The position numbers were made by a program, and so were the translations under genes. This document shows positions 46,521-55,865 of a stretch of 64,000 nt of DNA, piece by piece; the stretch's first letter is position 1, and every line of letters begins with the position of its first letter. The notes under the pieces were generated by a model that was given only the letters and a program-made list of their open reading frames with translations, made no database searches and was not told the origin of the DNA. This stretch comes from Stenopsyche tienmushanensis. Taxonomy: Eukaryota; Arthropoda; Insecta; Trichoptera; Stenopsychidae. The DNA is taken from NCBI GenBank assembly GCA_008973525.1, contig WACJ01000101.1, positions 1,027,580 to 1,091,579 on the forward strand. Direction: 5' to 3'.

Positions 46521-47292
46521 AAATAAAATTTGATAATTTGCACACAATATTCAATTCTATAACCTTTCATAATTTTTTTTTTTAATACATTTTTTGTTTT
46601 TAGCTATATACATGTTTTATCAGATTTAATGATCTGTTATAAAACACAAAATTATTGCGTACGTCACAAACTATACTGAACAGCTTTCAAATATCTACGT
46701 GGCGTTATATTCCGCCGTTGCTATTTTATCGCACTGAATAAATTGTTATTATGCGTGTACACTATGAGGTTTTGTAGGAATTAATTAAGGTTACGGTTAT
46801 GTATCACAAGGTACTTTTGATCGTTTGATATAAATGTCAGTCTATGGAGTGGAAAGTGACGGGTGTCAAGGGTAACCGGTCTCTGGAGCACCCCACGTGT
46901 TGTGCTGATACGCTACGTGCGCCGAAGGCCGAGGGTTGACATGTAAGCTTTGTACTGTTCACAGTATGTAATCGATTTAATCGAGAAACAAATAAACTCC
47001 TTATTGTTTTCCATCAAATGCCTCATGTCTACATTTTGTAGTCTCTCATATTAATGATCTTGAAATGCCACGAACCATTCTTCTTACACATGAGCGAAAA
47101 GGAACCTAACCGATTCAATATTTCCATGTAATTGATAAGCGTTCATTTCTTAAATAGTTGACAATAAGAGATGTTAGTAGTTATGGAAGTCTTTATGAGA
47201 GAATATGAATATGAGAGTTATTCGGAAGCAGTTAGGGTACCAGCTTTTTTATGTCAGTATCATGAACTTCAGTCGCCAGTTCTTTTTCGATT
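46521..47292. other. No gene; possible unrelated LTR-like segment
   Basis: 46855-47035 is GC-richer and ends with AATAAACTCCTTATTGTTTT, which resembles the polyadenylation/R-U5 part of an LTR. No second copy, PBS or bounds could be seen, so no element is called. Confidence 0.25.
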
Positions 47293-47532
47293 GTCTAATA
47301 GAAAGACTCTCTTCTCTAAATAACTATTTATTTCACACGAGAGAGATAGAGCTGGCTGCGGGAGGGACGACCTCCCGCAGCCAAGGCTAACCGACGACGT
47401 ATGCAGCTGCAATGTTTCCGCAGGGCCACAAGAGATGGCGCTGTCAAAATAACACATTACACCTGAAGAGAGATGGAAGATGTCGCTGTTAACAGCGCTA
47501 CTATGTGGGGATGGTAAATCGCCCACGTTACA
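47293..47532 (-). repeat. LTR fragment (5' half), minus strand
   Basis: Read on the minus strand it starts TGTAACGTGGGCGATTTACC, as does the LTR at 61437, then continues with GCGCCATCTCTTGTGGCCCT, the GGCTGCGGGAGG...CCTCCCGCAGCC hairpin block and TAAATAGTTATTTAGAGAAG. The piece between the TTGCAGC block and the hairpin is about 90 bp shorter than in the 61437 copy. No PBS follows. Confidence 0.7.
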
Positions 47533-49062
47533 GTTTAAATACAGGTTTATTTTGATTCCTTGGATCTGAAAAGTAAATTTTGAAATTATTAATAAAGTTG
47601 AATATGGTTTCCAATGAGCAACTGATTTGCCTGATTTGACTGATTAACCACTAGTTTATAGATCCGCCCCTACTTAAAATAATTCAATATAATATTTATT
47701 TATTATCGTATCGACCCCGACTGTCACAGATGTAATGAACAATGAATTCAAAGAGCGGATTTTTCAATATAAAGTTGCATATATATAAAATATTTAATAA
47801 CCTATCATGTATGATATTACATACAATGAATGCTTAATTTAAAATGTTTTTAGAGGCTTAAAATCGCTATTTACAAATGGCTGGGAAATATCAAGCTAGA
47901 AAAACAATACATTAGCCATATGAGGATATATTTAAATACTTAACGAGATTTTAAAAGGTTCTTTTAAAGTATTAAAGAAATCAATCTATATATTTCGTAC
48001 CGGTTTAAAATGAAGATTACGTCAAACCTTTAATTGAAAAAAGCTTTAAACCAGATAATACAGTATGCAGGTTTTAGCTCAAAATTTGATGATGACCAGC
48101 TTAAATCTCTAATTTATTAAGGTTCCAAATAAATCATTAAATTTTCATAAAGATGCAAGTTCATGATGCATAATTTAGATACGTCTAATCCTAGATTACT
48201 AATCATTAGTCTCACAGACTACTTCAGACTACGCATCGCATTAACAAGACAAAAAGTGAACATTTTCAAAAAGGTGGACTTGAGCACATACGTATTAATA
48301 TTAATTAAATTAAATTGGAGCCGATGAGAGCTTATATACGATGAGAGCCACAATTCCGGGATCAGAGAAAGTCCCTGTGGAATTCATTGCATTCCTCTCG
48401 CACGATAGAATCAGTGAGCCATGGTCTTTGACTTTGGTGCTCGAATAAAACATCCTTGTCAGGATATCATTCGTTCTCATGCACAAAATGCAAAGGATAT
48501 ATTGTTCGTGCTTCCTTTGAAAGGGTTTTTACCTTTTTGAAAATTCTTCGAGCCGGGGACGACATCAGCGAATCCGCATTTAAGGGACTAAACGGGCGGA
48601 GATGTGTAAAATGAGAATAATCTTAGATAGATTATTTGCGCTACGTGCTACACCGTAGATACCTTCGTGTAACCATAGAATCGTGCATGTACGTGGAGCG
48701 ACGTAAAATCCCAGGATCTCAACTACCATATTGGCAGTTTGCGTGTAATCTCTTCTTCACAAAGTTTGAGTAGCGGCAAACCAGCGATTTATTATGTCAA
48801 TCTATGAACCGTTTGCATATTTCAAACAATCAATCCGATTCAGGACATTGGATAGGCAATTATATTTTGATAATAATACAAATTTGAAACATTTCAATCC
48901 CATTTGTCTGATAAAATATGCAACTTCCGTCAAATAAAGAATATTATTGTGAAGGATGAAGCCTGTTTTATTTCGTTGTTATAAATTTAAACGAACGCGA
49001 TATTATGTACCTGCGCGCGCATAAAAAAAACTTAAAAAACGCATTCCCTTCTGTTTTTATGC
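47533..49062. other. No recognised feature
   Basis: AT-rich to mixed. 48340-48720 is less AT-rich and not repeated in the window; no gene supported. Confidence 0.3.
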
Positions 49063-49235
49063 AGGTTGCGGCAGGGAAAATACCTTGGATACCAGGGATG
49101 TCCTGGAAGCCCGCGGGAAGGACATCTTCCCGTAGCCAAGGTTATCCGATGACGCCATATTTCCAACGCATCCACCGCCGCTGTTAAACTGAACAGATGC
49201 AATACGCCAGATAAATAGCGACATATTTCTGTTTT
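49063..49235 (-). repeat. Degenerate LTR fragment next to a MITE-like end
   Basis: GCGGGAAGGACATCTTCCCG, TAGCCAAGGTTATCCGATGA and the ACAGATGCAATACGCC and AATAGCGACAT blocks follow the minus-strand order of the LTR at 47293-47532, with deletions. Directly before it, GGTTGCGGCAGGGAAAATAC resembles the GCGGCAGGGAAAC MITE terminus, so the two may be joined by insertion. Confidence 0.45.
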
Positions 49236-50299
49236 CCTTCGGACGCAATGTTTAAAATTTACAAGAGTATTTTTATTCAACACCCGTTTTCTCATTAGAG
49301 CACCTATAGAAGTTTCATTTCAAAACTCATTTTCAAAGCATTTTGAATATAGAGAAGAAATTTGAATATATTCAAATGAAATCATATTATAGTTTAACAT
49401 TATAATTTAGTTAATTGCTAGTTTGCTATAAGAGCAAGATTGATAAGAAGTGCTCTTAGAAGCCCCCAAAGGATCTGTTCCAGGTTGACAATCACTTTTT
49501 AATCTGGATGATTAACGTATTAGTTTTTTGTTGAATTGGATAAATGGCGCCGAAAGGTGGTAAATGATGAGATAAAAACAAGCTACTCTGCTCAAATGTT
49601 TCATTTTCATGTCTTCAAGAAAAAATAGCCTCAAATTTGACACTTTACAATGATGATGAAGATTGAGAGATGATTTTTCTGAAATGAGCTCTAAAAATTG
49701 ACCAAATCGATTGATCTGGAAGCATGTATTGAATCATATAAAATTTATATGCTGAAAAATTAAGGATGATATAAACAAGATACGGGCTTATTGAGAGCAT
49801 CCATTTTGGCTTATTTAATTTTAGAATCGACGAAGATTCGATAATTCGTTTTGCACGCATCAACATTTCTGCGAGTTCACGCTACGATTGCGAATATTTC
49901 CCAACGAATGAAGCTGTTTACCGTGAAGGCGTATTTATTCGCAGAAAAAGTATTGTAAAAATTTATATTTGCTATTTGGCCGTTAAATGATAGGGAATAA
50001 CGCTGAATTTTAATTTGGCGGTATTCAAATAAAAAGGCAAAGCTGAATACAAATGATGAATAATTACTGGTTTTTGTAAAGCTCAGCGATACTTAAACAG
50101 GCACTTCTTGTTCATAAAACAGATAATAAAACAAGCATCAACAGCCCTCACGCTTCGCGTTAACGGACGATAAAAACAAGACGTAATTATAGATTAATTT
50201 ACAACATCAGCATTTCTGAAGATTTAAAGGCTTTCGAGGAACGCAACCTGAATAATATATCTGACGCCGGTGTAAATATTTAAACTGTAGACTGCCTTT
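49236..50299. other. No recognised feature
   Basis: AT-rich flank upstream of the LINE; no gene supported. Confidence 0.3.
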
Positions 50300-50586
50300 G
50301 GTATTTTGACCGTTGTCGAATACAGACGTTCTTTGTGTGATTCGCGATTACGCTGCGCCGCGCCGTACAAATAGCGACCAAATTACATTAGTGCACGCTG
50401 ATTAATTGATTAATTTATTGATAATTATTAATTCATAATTTATATACAATAAGTGCCGTAATTAAAATACGCTGCGTATGGGTGTAATTAACTGCTAATT
50501 AACTTTGCGTTTTACACCTACCTACAACGGATCTAGTATCTCACGAAGAGAGCAAAGGCAATGGGCAAAACATAAAACCATAAGAA

Positions 50587-51927
50587 ATGCATGCTAGCCA
50601 AAAAAGGAAGCTAGAGCCGAAGAAGAAGGCCCAGATGGCGGAACACCTATCGCTCAGAAGGGAAAAGAAGAGGATGCTACAAGAAGAGGCAACAACAGCT
50701 GATCATGTAGAAGACATGATGACCATATTGAATACAATGATTGAATTTGCGGCCACGCAATCAAATCTCCACTTGCCCATCCAGAAAGGCCTCACGCAGC
50801 TAGTCACGTGCGTGAAAAAATTAGCTGAGACGACGTGCGGAGCTGACGACGCCGTTTTAGAAAAACCAACCAGTGAAAACAGCACACAAACAGAGAGGCA
50901 TACTGAGCATAGTACGAAGACTGCAAGTACCCAGACGCGAAACCAAACAACACCTCTGCCTGCCCCAATACCAGAGGGAAACTGGGTAGAGGTCGTAAAA
51001 AAGAAGAGACAAAAAGAACGGCAACCAGAGCCAGTGCAAACAGAAGGGAGGCCCTACCGAGTGAACACCCAGCAAAGGCCGCACCAACCAGTCAAAGAAA
51101 GAACAGAGCAAGCACAGACCAAAACTGGTATGGCGACAAGGAAGAAGGAAAACCGAAGGAAAAGGAAAAATAGGCCGCGAACCACGGATGCCTTGGTTAT
51201 TACCACTAAGGAGGGCCCGGAGGACGCCAAAACGAGAGACTTGAAATATTCCGAAATCCTCAAAAACATGAGGAAGGAGCCAGCCGAAGCAGTCCCGGAT
51301 ATCAAAGGGATAAGACGCACGAGGAGAGGTGACCTTCTCGTGACGCTGCGGAAAGGTGACCCAAAAACGGAAACGCTTATCCAAAAACTAGAAGACGGAG
51401 AACTGGGCGAGGGATTAGCCATTAAAAGAGTGGTTGAAAAGAAGACCATTTTCATCCACGATATGGATGAGGCCACCACGCAGGACGAAGTGAACGATGC
51501 CCTGAGGGAGTTCATTGAAAAGAAAGACTGGGCAGAAATAACTGTTCACAAGCTGCACTCGACAGCAACCGGGTCGCAGGCATGTACAGCTTCCATACCG
51601 TGGACTGAGGGCACCAAAAAACTAGTGAAGGAGGTCGCGAAAATTAAAATAGGACTGATGCGCTGCAGAATCAGGGAGCGAATTCCGATCCTGCAGTGCT
51701 ACAGATGCAGAGCATTTGGACATACGGCCATGGGCTGCAGGGCCGAGGACAGGACGTCACAATGCTGGAAGTGTTCTGAAAGCGGACATAGGGCTGGCAC
51801 ATGCAAAGCCGACCCGTATTGCCCGCTATGCGGAAATAAAGGAGAGGAACGAACAAGACACGTAAGCGGAAGCAGCAAGTGCTTCGCGATGCAAAAATAC
51901 CTCCAGAAGGCGCGAAGAAATCACTGA
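50587..51927 (+). CDS. LINE ORF1 (gag-like nucleic-acid chaperone)
   Basis: 446 residues. It binds element RNA in a ribonucleoprotein particle in cytoplasm and nucleus. The ATG is the first after an in-frame TAA at 50581-50583. The N-terminal ~60 residues are Lys/Arg/Glu-rich and helical (MHASQKRKLEPKKKAQMAEH). Residues ~90-230 are charged and low in complexity (Thr/Gln/Glu then Arg/Lys), probably disordered. ~230-365 forms the more conserved middle (DIKGIRRTRRGDLLVTLRKG, then IFIHDMDEATTQDEV), as in R1-clade Gags. Three zinc knuckles follow at ~371-432: CYRCRAFGHTAMGC, CWKCSESGHRAGTC, and CPLC...H...C with wider spacing. Length fits the family (about 400-700). Its last 88 nt overlap the open ORF2 frame. 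No breaks: the gene looks intact. Confidence 0.9.
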   Translation: MHASQKRKLEPKKKAQMAEHLSLRREKKRMLQEEATTADHVEDMMTILNTMIEFAATQSNLHLPIQKGLTQLVTCVKKLAETTCGADDAVLEKPTSENSTQTERHTEHSTKTASTQTRNQTTPLPAPIPEGNWVEVVKKKRQKERQPEPVQTEGRPYRVNTQQRPHQPVKERTEQAQTKTGMATRKKENRRKRKNRPRTTDALVITTKEGPEDAKTRDLKYSEILKNMRKEPAEAVPDIKGIRRTRRGDLLVTLRKGDPKTETLIQKLEDGELGEGLAIKRVVEKKTIFIHDMDEATTQDEVNDALREFIEKKDWAEITVHKLHSTATGSQACTASIPWTEGTKKLVKEVAKIKIGLMRCRIRERIPILQCYRCRAFGHTAMGCRAEDRTSQCWKCSESGHRAGTCKADPYCPLCGNKGEERTRHVSGSSKCFAMQKYLQKARRNH

Positions 51928-54878
51928 AACTGCTGCAAGTAAACCTGAATGGATGCATCGCGGCCCAGGCACTGCTTGAACGCGAGGTCTACGACACAAA
52001 GGTGGACCTCGCGATAGTCTCAGAACAGTACAAAGACCACACACATGGCTGGCATGCTGACACCAGTCAGAGAGCAGCCGTGTGGATAGCGAACGAGAGC
52101 CTCAAGGTGACCGGACGAGCGGCGGGGAACGGATGGGTCTGGGTGGAGGTGGAGGGAGTGAGGATTTATAGTTGCTACTTCTCCCCCAATACCAACACCG
52201 CAGACTACGACCGACTGCTGCGAGACCTAGAGGATGATGTCTCTACTTCTTCCCTTCCTGTAGTAGCAGCTGGCGATTTCAACGCCAAGTCCATGGCCTG
52301 GGGGTCACCTGTGACTGACCGGAGAGGAATAATCCTGGCAGAGAGCATGGCAAGATTGCGGCTGCTCCCTGCCAACCGAGGTCGAAAATGGACATACAGA
52401 AGAGATCCCTACGGGTCGATTATTGATGTCACCTTCTGCGATGAAACAGTAATCGGCAGGGTGAGAGACTGGGAAGTATCAGAAAAGTATACGAATAGCG
52501 ACCACCAGTATATCACCTACCGATTGGCTGACCAGCGGAGGGGAGGCCGGAAACACCACAGCAAAGGATGGGCGACCAAAAAATTCTGCAAGGACGATTT
52601 CCTCGCTGCGATAGAGACGGGAAAGGAAAGAGCGAAGGAGCACATAACCCAGAGAGGGGCGGAAGAAGCTGTAGAGGAACTCCAAACACTCATAGAGCGT
52701 GGATGTGACGCGGCCATGCCCAGAATACCGAGGGAAAGAATTAGACCTGGTGTGTACTGGTGGACAGAAGAAATTGCGGAGCAACGGAGAATCTGTCTTG
52801 CCAGTAGACGCAGGGTAACTAGGGCCAGAGTGGCGGAAACCAGAATACAGTGCCAAGAAACTCACAGAGCAGACCGAAGAAACCTGCGAAAAATGATCCA
52901 GGAATCCAAGGCGCGCTGCTGGGAGGAGTTATGCCGTACACTCGACTCTAACCCATGGGGACTACCGTACAAAATTGTGCGGGGGAAACTACGGGGAGGA
53001 AGCGAAATCTGGAACCAACGGCAAACGGAGGACCAAATAAGCCAACTCTTTCCAGACAAATCTCACACTGTTCGGACTGCCGAGAGATACAGAGAAAGGA
53101 GCAGAGACAGCATAGAACCGCCCGCGCCGTTCAGCATAGATGAACTGCAGTATGCAGGTTCGAGGATAAAACCCGGGAAGGCGCCAGGACCGGACGGTAT
53201 GCCTGGCGAGATCATCAAATTGATGGTTGGGGAGTACCCGGAACTAATACTAGACACAATAAATGCCTGCCTAGAGGAACGAAAGTTCGCAAGAAGATGG
53301 AAAACGGCCAGACTGGTATTAGTTCCGAAACCGGGGAAAACTACATTGAGACCGCTGTGCATGCTAGACGGTCTTGGAAAACTCCTCGAAACAATGCTGT
53401 TGAAGAGAATCCAGCCAGGAATCGAACAAAAACTGTCAGATAGGCAGTATGGCTTTAGACCGGGGCGATCCACGCTTGGAGCAATAAAACGTGTAACTGA
53501 TGTCATCCGAGAAGCGTGGAAAGGCTCGGTTAAACAAAGCAAGGACGTTGTGATGGTCACACTGGACATCAAAAACGCCTTCAATAGCGCAAACTGGGAG
53601 TTAATCGTGGGAGCCCTGGAGGAAAAATTTGAAATTCCACAGTATGCAGTCGACCTCGTAAGCGACTATTTCAAAGACCGATATGTCCATCACAACGAAA
53701 CGGACCTGACAAGAAGACTGGAGATGGGCGTCCCGCAGGGGTCGGTTCTGGGACCAACTCTCTGGAACGCACTGTACAACAGTCTCCTAAATATGGCACT
53801 ACCTGCAGGAGCAGAACTCATTGCCTTCGCGGACGACGTTGCACTGCTGGTGACAGCTCGACATCCATGGGAAGTGGAGGCGACGGGCAACGAAGCCCTC
53901 GCCAGAATTCGAGCGTGGATGCGGGATAATCACCTGCAGTTGGCGATTGAGAAAACTGAGGCAATGATATGCAGCAGACGGAGAAGACCGAGGGTCGAGC
54001 AGCTTGTTATTGGAGGACACAAGGTGGAATACAGCAAAACGTTGAGATACCTCGGGATCCTCATGGATAACAAGCTGACCTTTAGCAAACACATAGAAGA
54101 AGCTGCACAGAAGGCACAGAAGGTGGCAGGCGAGCTTGGACGGCTCATGCCCAACATTGGAGGGCCAAAGCCGTGCAGAAGACGTACCATAAACGAGGTA
54201 ATACACTCGATCCTTCTGTACGGAGCCCCGATATGGCATGAGTCGCTCAAACGTGACATCAACAGAAAGAAGCTCGCCAGAGTCCAGCGACAGGGAGCGC
54301 TCCGAGTCACCGCAGCGTACAGGACAGTGTCTGAAGACGCGGTGCTGGTGATTGCTGGAATACCGCCGCTGGACCTCCAGGCAAAGAAGAGGGCCTTGGA
54401 CTACGAAGATCCTAAAAATCGCAACGAACATGACCAGAAACTGAGGGAAGCCTGGCAACGGAGATGGGATCAGTCCAGCAAGGGAAGATGGACCCATCGA
54501 CTTATCCCGGTCATAAGTCGGTGGAGGGCCCGGGAACACGGTGAAACAACCTACCGCTTGACGCAGGCGCTCACTGGGCACGGATGCTTTGGTGCGTACC
54601 TGAAGCGGATTGGCAAAGAACCATCCGCTACGTGCCAACACTGCCAAGCGGAGGTCGACGACGCAGAGCACACCATCATTGGCTGTGAGGCTTGGGCACC
54701 CCAGAGAGAACTGCTGAAACAAGCACTCGGGGTGGCCGAGCTAAATATCGACAACATGGTCCACAGCATGATGGAAAGTAAGAAGAACTGGGACCTTTGG
54801 CGCGACTACGTAGAAGACATCATGAGCGCCAAAGAAGACAGTGAAAGAGAGAGGCGCAGGGCGCCTCTCCAACAATAG
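51840..54878 (+). CDS. LINE ORF2: AP endonuclease, reverse transcriptase, CCHC
   Basis: Nicks target DNA and reverse-transcribes element RNA there (target-primed reverse transcription). The frame opens at 51840 and has no ATG before the endonuclease; a CTG at 51924 overlaps the ORF1 TGA, so start or frameshift is unresolved (frame is -1 to ORF1). Endonuclease from about 51924: LLQVNLNG, SEQY, GDFNA (52272), SIIDVTF and SDHQY (52497). Reverse transcriptase from KAPGPDG (53178): PKPGKTTLRPLCMLDGLGK, YGFRPGRST, VTLDIKNAFNSANW, GVPQGSVLGP and the catalytic FADD (53826-53837), then KTLRYLGILMDNKLTFSKHI. The C-terminal CQHC...H....C knuckle lies at 54633-54686 and is typical of the R1 clade. No RNase H. 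About 1000 residues, all key residues present, no stop: possibly active. Confidence 0.92.
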   Translation, partial: RRGTNKTRKRKQQVLRDAKIPPEGAKKSLKLLQVNLNGCIAAQALLEREVYDTKVDLAIVSEQYKDHTHGWHADTSQRAAVWIANESLKVTGRAAGNGWVWVEVEGVRIYSCYFSPNTNTADYDRLLRDLEDDVSTSSLPVVAAGDFNAKSMAWGSPVTDRRGIILAESMARLRLLPANRGRKWTYRRDPYGSIIDVTFCDETVIGRVRDWEVSEKYTNSDHQYITYRLADQRRGGRKHHSKGWATKKFCKDDFLAAIETGKERAKEHITQRGAEEAVEELQTLIERGCDAAMPRIPRERIRPGVYWWTEEIAEQRRICLASRRRVTRARVAETRIQCQETHRADRRNLRKMIQESKARCWEELCRTLDSNPWGLPYKIVRGKLRGGSEIWNQRQTEDQISQLFPDKSHTVRTAERYRERSRDSIEPPAPFSIDELQYAGSRIKPGKAPGPDGMPGEIIKLMVGEYPELILDTINACLEERKFARRWKTARLVLVPKPGKTTLRPLCMLDGLGKLLETMLLKRIQPGIEQKLSDRQYGFRPGRSTLGAIKRVTDVIREAWKGSVKQSKDVVMVTLDIKNAFNSANWELIVGALEEKFEIPQYAVDLVSDYFKDRYVHHNETDLTRRLEMGVPQGSVLGPTLWNALYNSLLNMALPAGAELIAFADDVALLVTARHPWEVEATGNEALARIRAWMRDNHLQLAIEKTEAMICSRRRRPRVEQLVIGGHKVEYSKTLRYLGILMDNKLTFSKHIEEAAQKAQKVAGELGRLMPNIGGPKPCRRRTINEVIHSILLYGAPIWHESLKRDINRKKLARVQRQGALRVTAAYRTVSEDAVLVIAGIPPLDLQAKKRALDYEDPKNRNEHDQKLREAWQRRWDQSSKGRWTHRLIPVISRWRAREHGETTYRLTQALTGHGCFGAYLKRIGKEPSATCQHCQAEVDDAEHTIIGCEAWAPQRELLKQALGVAELNIDNMVHSMMESKKNWDLWRDYVEDIMSAKEDSERERRRAPLQQ

Positions 54879-55068
54879 AATAGGGCCACCAAATGGCTAG
54901 ACTACCTGTCACCCTTGAAGCAATGTGATAAACAATACCAGGGGGACAGAGGAGACCAAAGGGAGCGGTTTAGTGAGTAGGCACGGCTGGCCAACATCCC
55001 TTATGGAAGTTGTATCAATACCAGCGTGAATCTCACACTCAGTCTTTGGAAGATTCCGCGCCCACAGG

Positions 55069-55100
<32 letters not shown>
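54879..55100 (+). other. LINE 3' UTR and poly(A) tail
   Basis: GC-richer than the flank, contains the AGCGGTTTAGTGAGTAGGCA block typical in type of R1-clade 3' UTRs (GGTTTAGT), and ends CCCACAGG followed by 32 A residues. This is where the RT would start copying. No separate AATAAA signal. Confidence 0.8.
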
Positions 55101-55102
<2 letters not shown>

Positions 55103-55300
55103 TTCATTTATATCAGGTTGTGAAGTAATCCATATTTCATCCAAAGGTATGAATTGACTCAAAAGCTTGGCTTTGCTTTCATCTTCACGGCGGTTTTTCT
55201 TTGTTCCATTGCGAGCAAACGCGGCACCTATTTTGTACACAGTTTTTTCATGTCCAAATTTTCAGTCTATATGCAAATTCATTGAGAACGTTCACTGCTA
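55101..55300 (-). pseudogene. Mariner transposase fragment (family B) abutting the LINE tail
   Basis: The minus strand reads QPDINEP next to the LINE poly(A), then in the upstream protein direction IPLDEIWITS (degraded MDETWIHH, the first catalytic Asp motif), FARNGTKKNRREDESKAKLL and the GHEKTVYKIGAAFARN stretch (GMRKLCARWVPRLLT region with substitutions and frame change). The LINE seems to have integrated just after the DETW motif of this copy. The matching other half of the mariner is not visible upstream of the LINE. Confidence 0.68.
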
Positions 55301-55429
55301 ATGGCTGCCACAAATCGCAAAATTTTGTGTAGGTAATAATATCCTGCTAGAGTTGATTGAGAGCCTAAGCCGAAATAATACTTGAATAAAAAGCCCATAG
55401 CCATTGGAAAATCTCATAGCTGCGATCTA

Positions 55430-55865
55430 TCTCCATTTTTCAGGTTTGGACTTTCCCCGATCTCGGAGTGTGTATGCGGAGAGCCGTTCATGGACGTAGA
55501 CCATGTTCTGTGGACATATATTGGCATGGTGTCCGATCGCGAGATGCTCTTTTGATGTGTCAGTAGTCTGAAATTCGGACCAGTTGGACACATAAACCTT
55601 ATGGCTACTCAGAGTACAAATGGCCTCAAGAAGTAGAAAATGAATATGTCCTTGTGGACATTGAATCTTAAATTCACGGTTTTGCACCATACTGTGTACT
55701 ATGCGAGCGGGCTGATATGGTATCAAATAACAGAACCAATATACAACTCAGGTCAGAGAATAGTTCCCATGTTATTGTCGTGTAATCAGTTGAAATTCTA
55801 CTACATTATACTGAAACAAAATAGTTTGTCATTTAAAAAGACACCACGTATAAATATCATGTAGT
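55430..55865 (+). repeat. Dispersed repeat T, copy 1
   Basis: GAGAGCCGTTCATGGACGTA, GTCCGATCGCGAGATGCTCT, CAGTAGTCTGAAATTCGGAC, CAGTTGGACACATAAACCTT and, near the end, CAGTTGAAATTCTAC. All these blocks recur in order at 58590-59030. An open frame on the minus strand (55726-55427, 99 codons) spans part of it; no recognised domain. Family unknown; perhaps the internal part of a non-autonomous element. Confidence 0.6.

Larger units (their letters stand above)
50300..55100 (+). mobile_element. R1-clade non-LTR retrotransposon (LINE), near full length
   Basis: Two overlapping, uninterrupted ORFs, a ~190-bp 3' UTR and a pure 32-nt poly(A) tail (55069-55100). Three zinc knuckles in ORF1, an AP endonuclease N-terminal to the RT in ORF2, a C-terminal CCHC of the CX2CX8HX4C type and no RNase H are diagnostic of the R1 clade (R1, TRAS, SART, Waldo-type elements). 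The flanks are not 28S rDNA and not TTAGG telomere, so it is not canonical R1, TRAS or SART. The 5' boundary is not visible: composition changes gradually between about 50.3 and 50.55 kb. No target-site duplication found. GC content is well above the surroundings, a sign of recent arrival. Confidence 0.88.

Noticed and set aside
46112..46585. 157-codon plus-strand open frame rich in RGPP repeats
   Set aside because: It lies mostly inside the hAT MITE and is produced by its tandem CGCGGACCCC units; it runs past the MITE boundary into the antisense of a transposase remnant.
50857..51515. 175- and 153-codon minus-strand frames over LINE ORF1
   Set aside because: Antisense of the Lys/Arg/Glu-rich Gag; Leu/Phe/Ser-rich by composition, no domain.
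51840..51927. Canonical -1 frameshift site in the ORF1/ORF2 overlap
   Set aside because: No X XXY YYZ heptamer in the right phase; the A-run at 51893-51897 is out of phase for it.
53799..54722. 307-codon and other long minus-strand frames across the LINE
   Set aside because: They are antisense to the clear RT/CCHC coding of ORF2; the GC-rich coding bias leaves the other strand open.
50300..55100. Canonical R1 or R2 in 28S rDNA, or a TRAS/SART telomere insertion
   Set aside because: The flanks are an AT-rich sequence and a mariner remnant; neither rRNA nor TTAGG arrays.
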